NCBI GenBank assembly: GCA_028691595.1
Contig: JAQUZA010000063.1
Span: forward strand, 1 to 11,455
Direction of reading: 5' to 3'
Origin: Candidatus Rifleibacteriota bacterium
GTDB lineage: Bacteria > Muiribacteriota > Ozemobacteria > Ozemobacterales > Ozemobacteraceae
Length of the DNA: 11,455 bases
Positions 1 through 6,884 of the stretch are shown piece by piece. A program made the translations under genes and the position numbers. Numbering within the stretch: the stretch's first letter is position 1; the number at the start of each line of letters is the position of its first letter. The notes below the pieces were generated by a model that worked only from the letters and a program-made list of their open reading frames with translations, was not told the DNA's origin and searched no databases.

Positions 1-459
1 GTCGATATTGCTGCCGCCTGAACTGGCCAGTTCAAAGCGCAGGCCAGGGTAATACTTAATCGCAAGTGCGGCTGCCAGACCTGTTAAAATCTGCCCGGCC
101 AGCTTCTGCTTCGCGGTCAGACCGAGTGATCTGGCTCGAACCACTTTGGTGATATCATCAAAGAAGCCGATCAGGCCCATTGCAGAAGTAACCAGCAAAG
201 AAATTACCACAAACGGATTGAGCTTTGTCCAGAGAATGGTGGTGATCATCAGCGGAATCAAAATGATGATACCGCCCATGGTTGGCACTCCGGTTTTTTT
301 AAGGTGCTCTTTAACGCCCTCTTCGCGAACGGTCTGGCCAATCTGCCTGTTCTTAAGGTTGAAGATAACCCTTGGTGCAATGATCATTGCCAGAAGAAAA
401 GAAGTCACTATCGAAAAAATAATGCGAATAGAGAGCGGCTCGAATATTGAGCTGAACAA
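1..459 (-). CDS. mraY: MraY, phospho-N-acetylmuramoyl-pentapeptide transferase (partial, C-terminus beyond window)
   Basis: MraY is an integral membrane enzyme that transfers phospho-MurNAc-pentapeptide from UDP to undecaprenyl phosphate, giving lipid I. The first 153 residues are present, less than half of a usual length of about 360; the gene leaves the window in frame at base 1. Visible family marks are a first membrane helix at about residues 10-32, the motif KTGVPTMGG at 55-63, further hydrophobic helices at about 64-76 and 83-100, and GFFDD at 98-102 followed by ITK, which is the conserved aspartate pair thought to bind Mg2+ in this family. The RSLGLTAKQK stretch at 110-119 is also typical. 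The start is a TTG at 459-457, chosen because AGGAGG lies 6 nt upstream and the encoded MFSSIFEPLS matches a normal MraY N-terminus. It follows murF by 21 nt and is the last dcw gene visible. Identity is secure. Confidence 0.95.
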   Translation of the reverse strand, partial: MFSSIFEPLSIRIIFSIVTSFLLAMIIAPRVIFNLKNRQIGQTVREEGVKEHLKKTGVPTMGGIIILIPLMITTILWTKLNPFVVISLLVTSAMGLIGFFDDITKVVRARSLGLTAKQKLAGQILTGLAAALAIKYYPGLRFELASSGGSNID

Positions 460-465
460 TTGTGG

Positions 466-471
466 CCTCCT
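466..471 (-). promoter_or_regulatory. Ribosome binding site of mraY (decides TTG start)
   Basis: A perfect AGGAGG on the minus strand lies 6 nt before the TTG at 459. No in-frame ATG gives a full-length MraY N-terminus, so this site fixes the start. It lies in the short gap after the murF stop. Confidence 0.8.
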
Positions 472-480
472 GGTGTCGGT

Positions 481-1875
481 TCAGTGAAGATCTTTTCCAA
501 GGCCGGGCCAGAGTTTCTGCACAATTTTTTCGAAATGCATGCCCCGGCTTGCCTTAAAAAGAACGGTTGAACCTTTCTGCAGTCTTTCTTTCAGTAATTC
601 GGCAGCGAGGTCACCAGAATTTAGCGATATCACGCAATCTTCGGGCATTCCTTCGTCGATGGCAGCCGTGGCAATGTTTGCTGCGTCACTGCCGACGCAG
701 ACAAGAAGATCCGGTCTGGCTTCAGCCGCCTGGGTGCCAAGCTGACGATGCAGGGCAACAGACATTTCGCCAAGTTCGCGCATGTCACCAAGTACGGCAA
801 CGCGAGGTGAACCACAGATCGCCAGATAGCGCAAAGCTTCCTGCATGGAGCCGGGATTGGCATTGTAACAGTCGAGCAATACCGTCAGCCCATCGATACA
901 GACCTTTTCCATTCTTGCTCCAACCGGGCAGAAAGAAACAAGCCGCTTGACAGCAAGGTCAAGATCGCAGCCCAGCTGATGGCATAAACTCAATGCCGCA
1001 GCGGCATTGAAGGCGTTGTGGCGGCCGGCCAGTGCCAGATGGCAGGTTTTGCTGCCGGCTGGTGTAACTAGAGTGAAACTCACAGAATCCGGCTGCATAT
1101 TAAGGTCTGTCAGGCGGTAATTATTGCCAGCTTTCTCGCCGAAGGTCATCAGTCTGGCTTTGCCGGCGGCCTTGCGAAAAATTTCCGTAAATTCGCTGTC
1201 TCCAGGCACTATGGCTGTCTGCCCCTCGTCAAGATGCTCGAGAATTTCTGCTTTGGCTCTGGCAATGTTTTCGAGATTGCCGAGTATCCCTATGTGGGCT
1301 GGCCCGATATTGCTGATGAGGGCGGCCTGTGGTCGCGCGATACGGCAGAGGTCTCTTATTTCGCCGCTGTGATTCATTCCCATTTCGAGAATGCTGTACT
1401 GACTGTCATTGGAAATGGCGAGAATAGTCAGAGGTAGACCTATATGGTTGTTGAGATTGCCCGTTGTAGTGCTGCAACGCCATTTTTCAGACATAATATG
1501 ATAGACCATCGAGCGGGTCGTGGTTTTGCCGTTGCTGCCGGTTATGCCTACAAAAAATGAGTCAAGTTCGTTACGTCGGCCGGCAGCAATTGCCTGGAGC
1601 GCATTGAGTGTATCATCAACCAGAATAACTGTTGTTTTCAGACAGGTTTCGGCATCTGGCATTTCTGAGACCAGCACAGCTTCAGCTCCAGATTTGACAG
1701 CAGCAGCGACAAAACTGTGCCCGTCATGGTTCTCGCCCTTGAGGGCAACATAGAGTTCACCTGGCTTTATGCTTCTACTGTCGATGCTGAAACCGGAAAC
1801 CTGTTTTTCGCCTGCACCGAAAACTTTGCCACGGCAGACCGAAGCAATGCTGGCAATATTTCTCTCAGACTTCAT
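481..1875 (-). CDS. murF: MurF, UDP-MurNAc-tripeptide:D-Ala-D-Ala ligase
   Basis: MurF is a cytoplasmic ATP-dependent Mur ligase that adds the D-Ala-D-Ala dipeptide to UDP-MurNAc-tripeptide, completing the precursor used by MraY. The product is 464 residues, normal for the family. Domain 1 (about 1-105) carries the substrate-binding DSRSIKPGELYVAL segment at 32-45. The central ATPase domain has the P-loop GITGSNGKTTT at 110-120, the TTTGNLNNHIGLPLT segment at 136-150 and LEMGMNHSGEI at 163-173. AGRHNAFN at 283-290 and the CYNANPGSM stretch at 336-344 mark the C-terminal part, followed by VLGDMRELGE at 361-370. The ATG at 1875 is preferred over a longer upstream frame because AGGAAGAG precedes it and the extra 35 residues would be translated out of murE coding sequence. 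It overlaps the 3' end of murE by 11 bp, which suggests coupled translation. Confidence 0.97.
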   Translation of the reverse strand: MKSERNIASIASVCRGKVFGAGEKQVSGFSIDSRSIKPGELYVALKGENHDGHSFVAAAVKSGAEAVLVSEMPDAETCLKTTVILVDDTLNALQAIAAGRRNELDSFFVGITGSNGKTTTRSMVYHIMSEKWRCSTTTGNLNNHIGLPLTILAISNDSQYSILEMGMNHSGEIRDLCRIARPQAALISNIGPAHIGILGNLENIARAKAEILEHLDEGQTAIVPGDSEFTEIFRKAAGKARLMTFGEKAGNNYRLTDLNMQPDSVSFTLVTPAGSKTCHLALAGRHNAFNAAAALSLCHQLGCDLDLAVKRLVSFCPVGARMEKVCIDGLTVLLDCYNANPGSMQEALRYLAICGSPRVAVLGDMRELGEMSVALHRQLGTQAAEARPDLLVCVGSDAANIATAAIDEGMPEDCVISLNSGDLAAELLKERLQKGSTVLFKASRGMHFEKIVQKLWPGLGKDLH

Positions 1876-3355
1876 CTTCGCTCTTCCTGAAAAAGCTTCG
1901 GGCAACCTCGCGGTCGTCGAATGGCACTGTCCGGTCTGCAAAATACTGGCCCGTTTCATGCCCTTTGCCGGCAATAACAACCGTATCGCCTGCCTCAGCC
2001 ATTTTCAGAGCCTTAAATATGGCTCCGCGTCGGTCAACCTCTTTATGAATGGCGGTTGCTTTGTCTGAGCCTTCGGTATCGATGCCACTCATTATTTCTT
2101 CAATGATGGCTTCAGGCTCTTCTTTGCGAGGATTGTCACTCGTTACGATAACCACATCAGAGTATTTTACGGCCACCTGACCCATAACCGGCCTCTTTTC
2201 GCGTGAGCGATTGCCGCCGCAGCCAAATACTGTGATCAGGCGCTTACGCGTCAGGGGCTTGACAGCCTTGAGAACGTTTTCGAGGGCATCAGGACTGTGT
2301 GCATAATCAACAATTACGTTTACGCCCTGATCATTTGCAATGGCTTCAAGTCGGCCTGGAACATTTTTTAAGGCATGCAGTCCTGAGCATATGGCTGCCC
2401 AGTCGGCATTAACCGCCCTGGTCATCGCTGCTGCCATCAGGGCGTTAAAGACATTGTATTCGCCCGGCAGATTGATTGTGCAAGGCTGTTTTTCGGAGCC
2501 GTTGCAAATGAAAAAATCGCTGCTTGTTCCGTTCATGCTGAGGTTTTCGCAGTAAAAATCAGCACTGTGATTGTGAACAGAAACGGTTTTGACTTTCAGC
2601 CCCAGATCGCGACATTCCTGGGCCAGCCGCAGACCGTATTCATTATCAATTCCAATAATGCAGTCTTTGTTGGCGGACGCAATCTCTGAGAAAAATCTTT
2701 TCTTGGCATTGAAGTAATCACTCATATCAGCGTGAAACTCTGTGTGCTCAAGCGAAAGATTGGTAAACCCGGCAACCGCAAATGAAAGGTTTTCGACTCT
2801 CCAGGTTTTTAGAGCATGAGAACTGACTTCGATTACGCCGTGCTTGATGCCGTTGCGCAAAGCTTTATCAAGAAGAGAATGCAGAACCTGTGATTCCGGG
2901 GTGGTGTTGCTGGCCGGGATTTTTTCGAATTCCATGTCGTATTCAATGGTGCCCATTCTGAAAGAGTGGCCAAAAGCCTTTTTGAGAATACTTTGAATAA
3001 GGTAGGTAATTGTGGTTTTGCCCTTGGTGCCGGTTATACCAAGCAGGCTGAGCTTTTCTGAGGGGCTGTCGTAAAACTTTGCTGAAACCTCTGAAAGAGC
3101 CTGTCTGGCATTTACAACTTTAACTACCGGTACCTCGATATTCTTTCGGGTTCCTTCGGTCATCACTGCAGCGGCACCCCTCTCGAGTGCATCGAAAATA
3201 AAGGCACAGCCATCTATGTGTTGCCCTGGCAAAGCCACAAAGAGATTGCCTTTGCTGACTTTTCGCGAATCATAAGCGATGCCGGTAATCTCTATGTCGA
3301 GAACTCCCGTTGTAGAAGCTATATTTTCGGGAAGAATACTGCGCAGGGTTTTCAT
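1865..3355 (-). CDS. murE: MurE, UDP-MurNAc-L-Ala-D-Glu:meso-diaminopimelate ligase
   Basis: MurE is a cytoplasmic Mur ligase that adds the third, dibasic residue to UDP-MurNAc-L-Ala-D-Glu. The product is 496 residues, a usual length. The N-terminal domain contains YDSRKVSKGNLFVAL at 28-42. The ATPase domain has the P-loop GITGTKGKTT at 106-115, TTPES at 151-155, EVSSHAL at 176-182 and DYFNAKKRFF at 213-222, whose AK lysine (K218) aligns with the lysine carbamylated in Mur ligases. GEYNVFNAL at 298-306, DYAHSPDALENVL at 350-362 and FGCGGNR at 377-383 follow. DNPR at 407-410 is the motif characteristic of meso-diaminopimelate-adding MurE, as opposed to lysine-adding forms, and GKGHE is at 463-467. 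The ATG at 3355 has CGGAGA upstream. It lies 78 bp after ftsI, the widest gap in the cluster, in which I see neither a clear terminator nor a good promoter. Confidence 0.97.
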   Translation of the reverse strand: MKTLRSILPENIASTTGVLDIEITGIAYDSRKVSKGNLFVALPGQHIDGCAFIFDALERGAAAVMTEGTRKNIEVPVVKVVNARQALSEVSAKFYDSPSEKLSLLGITGTKGKTTITYLIQSILKKAFGHSFRMGTIEYDMEFEKIPASNTTPESQVLHSLLDKALRNGIKHGVIEVSSHALKTWRVENLSFAVAGFTNLSLEHTEFHADMSDYFNAKKRFFSEIASANKDCIIGIDNEYGLRLAQECRDLGLKVKTVSVHNHSADFYCENLSMNGTSSDFFICNGSEKQPCTINLPGEYNVFNALMAAAMTRAVNADWAAICSGLHALKNVPGRLEAIANDQGVNVIVDYAHSPDALENVLKAVKPLTRKRLITVFGCGGNRSREKRPVMGQVAVKYSDVVIVTSDNPRKEEPEAIIEEIMSGIDTEGSDKATAIHKEVDRRGAIFKALKMAEAGDTVVIAGKGHETGQYFADRTVPFDDREVARSFFRKSEDEV

Positions 3356-3433
3356 AGTTTAGATTCTCCGGTAAGGCGAAATTTATTGCCAGGGTAATGG
3401 ATTTTAACAGGTTTTTGTGCTGAGTGAAACTGC

Positions 3434-5455
3434 TTATTCAACAAAATCTGGCGACAATTTGACGCGAAGAATTTTTGTGGGTGGCAAAGGGCGGCCAGCT
3501 GGCGGTTGCTGAGCAATTACGACTCCATTTCCTTCAAAAATTGCTTTTAAATCCTGTTTGTTGATCGCCTGTATCGCTGCTTTCAGAGATTTGCCGCGAA
3601 GATCCGGGACAAGTTCGCTGGTGCCGGAAGCAGCCTGCTTAACCAGTTCGACAGCATCAGGATCTGTCGAGAGCATGTTGGGAAGCTTGATAATTTCCTG
3701 TTGAACTGTAGTTTTGTGCTTTTGCAGCAGCTGTTTTTCGCGTGCTTCAACACTCAGAGAGCGGTCTGGCGGAACCTTGAGGTATTTCAGCACACGATCG
3801 GCAATGCGGGCAAATGAGGGGGCTGTAACTTTGCCGCCAAAAAGGGTTCTTTCGTCGCCTTTTGGTTCGTTAACCGCTACCAGAAGAACAATTTTGGGAT
3901 CCATGGCCGGTATCATGCCGATGAACGAGACAACAACCTTTTCGTTGTAATACCCTCCGCGTGGGTTGGCTTTCTGGGCTGTACTGGTCTTGCCGCCGGC
4001 GGTATAGTCTTCGAGCATGGCCATTTTGCCGGTGCCACCTTCGACTACTCCCATCAACATGCGCCGCAAAGATTTGGCGAGTTCTGGAGAAATGACCCGC
4101 CTGACTATTTCCGGGCCGAAGTCTTGCCTGATCTCGTTGTCTGGAGAGGTGATGCGCCTGACAAGCCTTGGCTTAACCAGATTGCCCCCATTGGCAATTG
4201 CCGAATAGGCTTGAACAAGCTGCAGGCCGGTTACCGCCATTTCCTGGCCAATGCTTAGTGATGAGGGTGAGAACCCCGACCATTTTGACGGTGGCTTGAG
4301 AATGCCGTTGCTTTCGGTGACGACTTCGGCCCCGGTTGGGTCGCCAAAGCCAAACTTTTTGTAAGTTCGATAGAGCATCGAGGGCTCGATCATCTGTGAA
4401 ATCTGCATCATAGCGGCATTGCATGATTCGGCAATTGCCTTGTCAGTGTCGACCAGACCATGAGCACCGTGACAGCGAATACGTCGCCCCGGCATTTCCC
4501 CGTAGCCACGACAATAAAATCTGGTGCTGCGATCAGCCTTGCCGTGTTCAATAGCACTCGCAACTGCCATTATTTTAATACAGGAACCGGGTTCGAAAAA
4601 ATCTGTGGCCGGACGGTTGCGTCGGGCTTCAGGTTTCGATTCCCCAAAATTGTTGAGGTCGTAGTTGGGCAGACAGCCCATTCCCAGAATTTCGCCGCTG
4701 TGGGGATCCATGACGATGGCGGTGGCATCTATCGGTTCATATTCTTGAACCAGTCTCGTAAGCTCTGACTCGATGACGTGTTGAATAAAAGAGTCGATGG
4801 TCAGATTGATGTTGCTGCCTCCCATTGGGGGGGTGATGACACGCATTCTGGCAGGACCACTTTCGCTCAGGCTGATGTCTTCCTGGACAGCCAGGCCCGG
4901 GTAGCCGCGCAGCGTTTTGTCATAAAGTCTTTCGAGCCCCTCGAGGCCCTGCTGCTCAGCTCCGGTAAAACCTATCAAATTAGATGCCAGGTGTTTCTGG
5001 GGGTAGTAGCGACGGTAATGATTCTCGATATTAACTCCGGGAATATTGAGCTTCTGCAGCTTCAAAGCCTGATTGGGTTCAAGTTCTTTATAAATTTGAA
5101 TGTAGCCCGATCGGTCGCCAACCTTGCTGATGATTTCTTCGCGGGTCATGGGTAGTACTGTAGCCATGGCATTAGCCGCATCCGTGAGTGACTTAACTTC
5201 TCTGGTATAAAGAAAAACAGTGTAGGTATCAACTGAAATCGCCAGTTCGTCGCCTTTGCGGTCGTATATATTGCCGCGCTTCATATCAAGAACGCGCTTG
5301 CTGACATGATTGCGCGTTGACCGCTGTGCCCACTGGTTATGCTGGAATACCTGCAGCTGCACGAGGCGAAACGAAAAAATGCCAATCATTAAGGCAGAAA
5401 TTCCTAGCAGAACAATTGCCCGCAGGGTTCTTGCGTGCATTGAACGACTTTTCAT
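3434..5455 (-). CDS. ftsI: FtsI/PBP2-type septal peptidoglycan transpeptidase with C-terminal PASTA domain
   Basis: This is a class B penicillin-binding protein that cross-links stem peptides in the wall, most likely at the division septum, given its dcw position. The 673-residue product has a short cytoplasmic tail, one membrane helix at about 12-34, and the RGNIYDRKGDELAIS segment at 60-74 that opens the dimerisation domain. The transpeptidase domain (about 240-560) has the active-site S-x-x-K as EPGSCIKIM (Ser291, Lys294), the S-x-N motif as SCN at 344-346, and the third box as KTSTAQ at 489-494 instead of the usual KTGTAQ. A linker with a basic, possibly helical stretch (about 565-605) leads to one PASTA domain at about 613-668, beginning VPDLRGKSLKAAI. 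The PASTA domain resembles SpoVD/PBP2x architecture. The ATG overlaps the rsmH stop in an ATGA, which suggests translational coupling. Whether it serves the septum alone cannot be told from sequence. Confidence 0.93.
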   Translation of the reverse strand: MKSRSMHARTLRAIVLLGISALMIGIFSFRLVQLQVFQHNQWAQRSTRNHVSKRVLDMKRGNIYDRKGDELAISVDTYTVFLYTREVKSLTDAANAMATVLPMTREEIISKVGDRSGYIQIYKELEPNQALKLQKLNIPGVNIENHYRRYYPQKHLASNLIGFTGAEQQGLEGLERLYDKTLRGYPGLAVQEDISLSESGPARMRVITPPMGGSNINLTIDSFIQHVIESELTRLVQEYEPIDATAIVMDPHSGEILGMGCLPNYDLNNFGESKPEARRNRPATDFFEPGSCIKIMAVASAIEHGKADRSTRFYCRGYGEMPGRRIRCHGAHGLVDTDKAIAESCNAAMMQISQMIEPSMLYRTYKKFGFGDPTGAEVVTESNGILKPPSKWSGFSPSSLSIGQEMAVTGLQLVQAYSAIANGGNLVKPRLVRRITSPDNEIRQDFGPEIVRRVISPELAKSLRRMLMGVVEGGTGKMAMLEDYTAGGKTSTAQKANPRGGYYNEKVVVSFIGMIPAMDPKIVLLVAVNEPKGDERTLFGGKVTAPSFARIADRVLKYLKVPPDRSLSVEAREKQLLQKHKTTVQQEIIKLPNMLSTDPDAVELVKQAASGTSELVPDLRGKSLKAAIQAINKQDLKAIFEGNGVVIAQQPPAGRPLPPTKILRVKLSPDFVE

Positions 5456-6414
5456 TTCCTGGCGACTCCTGTGTCTATTTTGCAGGCAGCCCTCAGACGA
5501 GCCGATCTGGCTCTAGGGTTTTCGGCAATTTCGTTTTCTCCGGCAAAAATTGCTTTGCTCGTCAATATCTGAAGCTGTGGTTTTTTGCCACAGACGCACA
5601 CCGGAAACCGGGGGGGACATTCGCACCCCTTCTGGTTCTTCTGCATGAAGGTTTTTACCAGACGGTCTTCAAGTGAATGAAAAGAAATCATCGTAAGGTG
5701 CCCACCAGGGTTAAGGCAGCCCAATACAATTGAAAGAAAATTTTCGATTTCATCGAGTTCTTTGTTAACAGCAATACGAAGGGCCTGAAAAACTCTTGTG
5801 GCCGGGTGTATGTGTGTCTGGTGCCTTCCTGCGGCTGGCACAGCATCATATACTGTCTTAGCCAGTTGATCGGTTGTAGAAAATGGGCTGATCTCACGCT
5901 GTTTAACAATGGCATCGGCAATGCGCCGACTGAATTTTTCTTCACCGTATTCAAAAAAAATCCTGACAAGCTCATCACGATCGAGTTTGTTGACGAGATC
6001 CGCTGCGGTTTGTGAATCATCACTGTTCATGCGCATATCAAGAGGGCCGGGCCTGGAAAATGAAAATCCTCTGGCCGGATTATCAAGTTGCCATGAAGAG
6101 ACTCCCAGATCAAGAAGGATGCCATCAACGCCGCAAAGGTTTTTTTGCGCCAGTATCTCCGGCAGATTGGAGGCGTTTGCCTGAAAGCGTGTTATTCTCG
6201 GGTCATCGAGACTTTTGCATGAATAATCTAGGATTTCAGCATCGCGGTCGATGCCAATTACCTCTTCAACTGATGGGCAGGCAGCAAGGACCGCTCTGGA
6301 ATGGCCGCCAAGACCAAAAGTGCCGTCGACAAAAATGCGACCATTCGCAGGCAAGGCATACTTAACCACGGCATCGACCAGGACAGACTTGTGAAATGGT
6401 GTCGTATTACTCAT
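5452..6414 (-). CDS. rsmH: RsmH, 16S rRNA (cytosine-1402 N4)-methyltransferase
   Basis: RsmH (formerly MraW) uses S-adenosylmethionine to methylate N4 of C1402 in the 16S rRNA decoding centre. It is a standard dcw member. The 320-residue product has a normal length. Family motifs are the N-terminal FHKSVLVDAVV at 7-17, the SAM-binding VDGTFGLGGHSRA at 29-41, GIDRDAEIL at 54-62, LLDLGVSSWQLDNPARGFSF at 100-119 followed by PLDMRMN, HPATRVFQALRIAVN at 203-217, and ISFHSLEDRLVK at 243-254. The paired cysteines at 264/266 and 273/275 before GKKPQ are usual in this family. The ATG at 6414 starts inside the 3' end of the preceding ftsL-like gene (8 bp overlap) with only a weak GGAAAAG upstream, so re-initiation after ftsL is likely. 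The stop overlaps the ftsI start by 4 bp. Confidence 0.97.
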   Translation of the reverse strand: MSNTTPFHKSVLVDAVVKYALPANGRIFVDGTFGLGGHSRAVLAACPSVEEVIGIDRDAEILDYSCKSLDDPRITRFQANASNLPEILAQKNLCGVDGILLDLGVSSWQLDNPARGFSFSRPGPLDMRMNSDDSQTAADLVNKLDRDELVRIFFEYGEEKFSRRIADAIVKQREISPFSTTDQLAKTVYDAVPAAGRHQTHIHPATRVFQALRIAVNKELDEIENFLSIVLGCLNPGGHLTMISFHSLEDRLVKTFMQKNQKGCECPPRFPVCVCGKKPQLQILTSKAIFAGENEIAENPRARSARLRAACKIDTGVARK

Positions 6415-6793
6415 ATTGGCTTTTCCAGTTTTCAGGCATTGTGATGTAAATCAGTCTTCTCGGTATAACCATGCCAAGTTCATTTTTTGCAACCGTCTCG
6501 ATTCTCGATAAAGACTGGAGTTTTGATATTTCGGCCCGCAGGTCGGCATTGGCGTTTTCAAGATTGTTAATGTCTTTTTCAACGTTTTTAATGCGCAATT
6601 TAACTTCGACCATTTTTGTCGATTGCCAGATATAAACCGTCAGCATCGCGCTTAGAAGCAGAATTGCGGTCAGGTATAATCTGATGATCTGCCTGCGGCG
6701 AGAAGCTGTTTCTGGCGATGATTTCTCGCGGTCGATTGTTCTGGTCACTGGTTCGGTCGGGCCTGGAACCAGGAGAATTTTTGCGTTATTCAA
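6407..6793 (-). CDS. ftsL: FtsL-like (FtsL/DivIC family) septum protein
   Basis: A 128-residue bitopic membrane protein. It has a cytoplasmic tail of about 35 residues rich in charge (RRRQ just before the membrane), one transmembrane helix at about 36-56, a predicted coiled coil at about 62-97 (heptad-like LRIKNVEKDINNLENANADL), and a C-terminal RIETVAKNELGMVIP at 97-111. That last segment is the signature of FtsL and DivIC/FtsB proteins, which form the FtsQ-FtsL-FtsB subcomplex that recruits and activates FtsW-FtsI at the septum. Length, the long cytoplasmic tail and proximity to ftsI favour FtsL over FtsB. The start is a TTG at 6793, the first usable codon giving the whole protein; the upstream CAGGT is a weak ribosome site, so the start is less certain than the gene. 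Its place before rsmH, not between rsmH and ftsI, is unusual. Confidence 0.82.
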   Translation of the reverse strand: MNNAKILLVPGPTEPVTRTIDREKSSPETASRRRQIIRLYLTAILLLSAMLTVYIWQSTKMVEVKLRIKNVEKDINNLENANADLRAEISKLQSLSRIETVAKNELGMVIPRRLIYITMPENWKSQYE

Positions 6794-6830
6794 CTTGTTT
6801 GACCTGCATTGTTACCGGTAAAAGTACATA

Positions 6831-6862
6831 AGAAAAGGAGAAACCCGTTGAGATTTCTCCCT
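6831..6862 (-). terminator. Probable intrinsic terminator after the clostripain gene (possibly bidirectional)
   Basis: On the minus strand, GGAGAAA pairs with TTTCTCC across a 10-nt loop (arms 6854-6860 and 6837-6843) and is followed by TTTTCT. One G-T and one A-T pair may lengthen the stem to 9 bp. The stem is AT-leaning, so termination may be partial. On the plus strand the same stem is followed by CTGTTTTTAT. It lies between the peptidase stop and the ftsL-like start. Confidence 0.6.
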
Positions 6863-6884
6863 GTTTTTATAAATCGGGCCGGCT

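Noticed and set aside
1876..1980. Upstream extension of murF by 35 codons
   Set aside because: It lies inside murE coding sequence, encodes no Mur ligase sequence, and ATG 1875 has a good ribosome site.
4827..4833. Run of seven C (coding strand) in ftsI, with a similar run at 5610-5616 in rsmH, as phase-variation sites
   Set aside because: Both encode ordinary Thr/Pro or Cys/Pro positions in intact frames of essential genes; seven bases is short and no alternative frame is useful.
4460..5155. Plus-strand open frames of about 100-125 codons opposite ftsI
   Set aside because: They are antisense to a clearly conserved gene, have no ribosome site or recognisable domain, and follow from its codon bias.
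5946..5953. Run of eight T (coding strand) in rsmH as a slippage site
   Set aside because: It encodes the Ile-Phe-Phe stretch in a conserved region with the frame intact on both sides; no sign of programmed frameshifting.
5317..6365. Plus-strand open frames opposite rsmH
   Set aside because: Antisense shadows of a complete, motif-rich methyltransferase; no independent support.
6866..6871. TATAAA on the minus strand as a -10 box for the dcw genes
   Set aside because: No acceptable -35 lies 16-18 nt upstream, and transcripts from it would run straight into the hairpin at 6831-6862.
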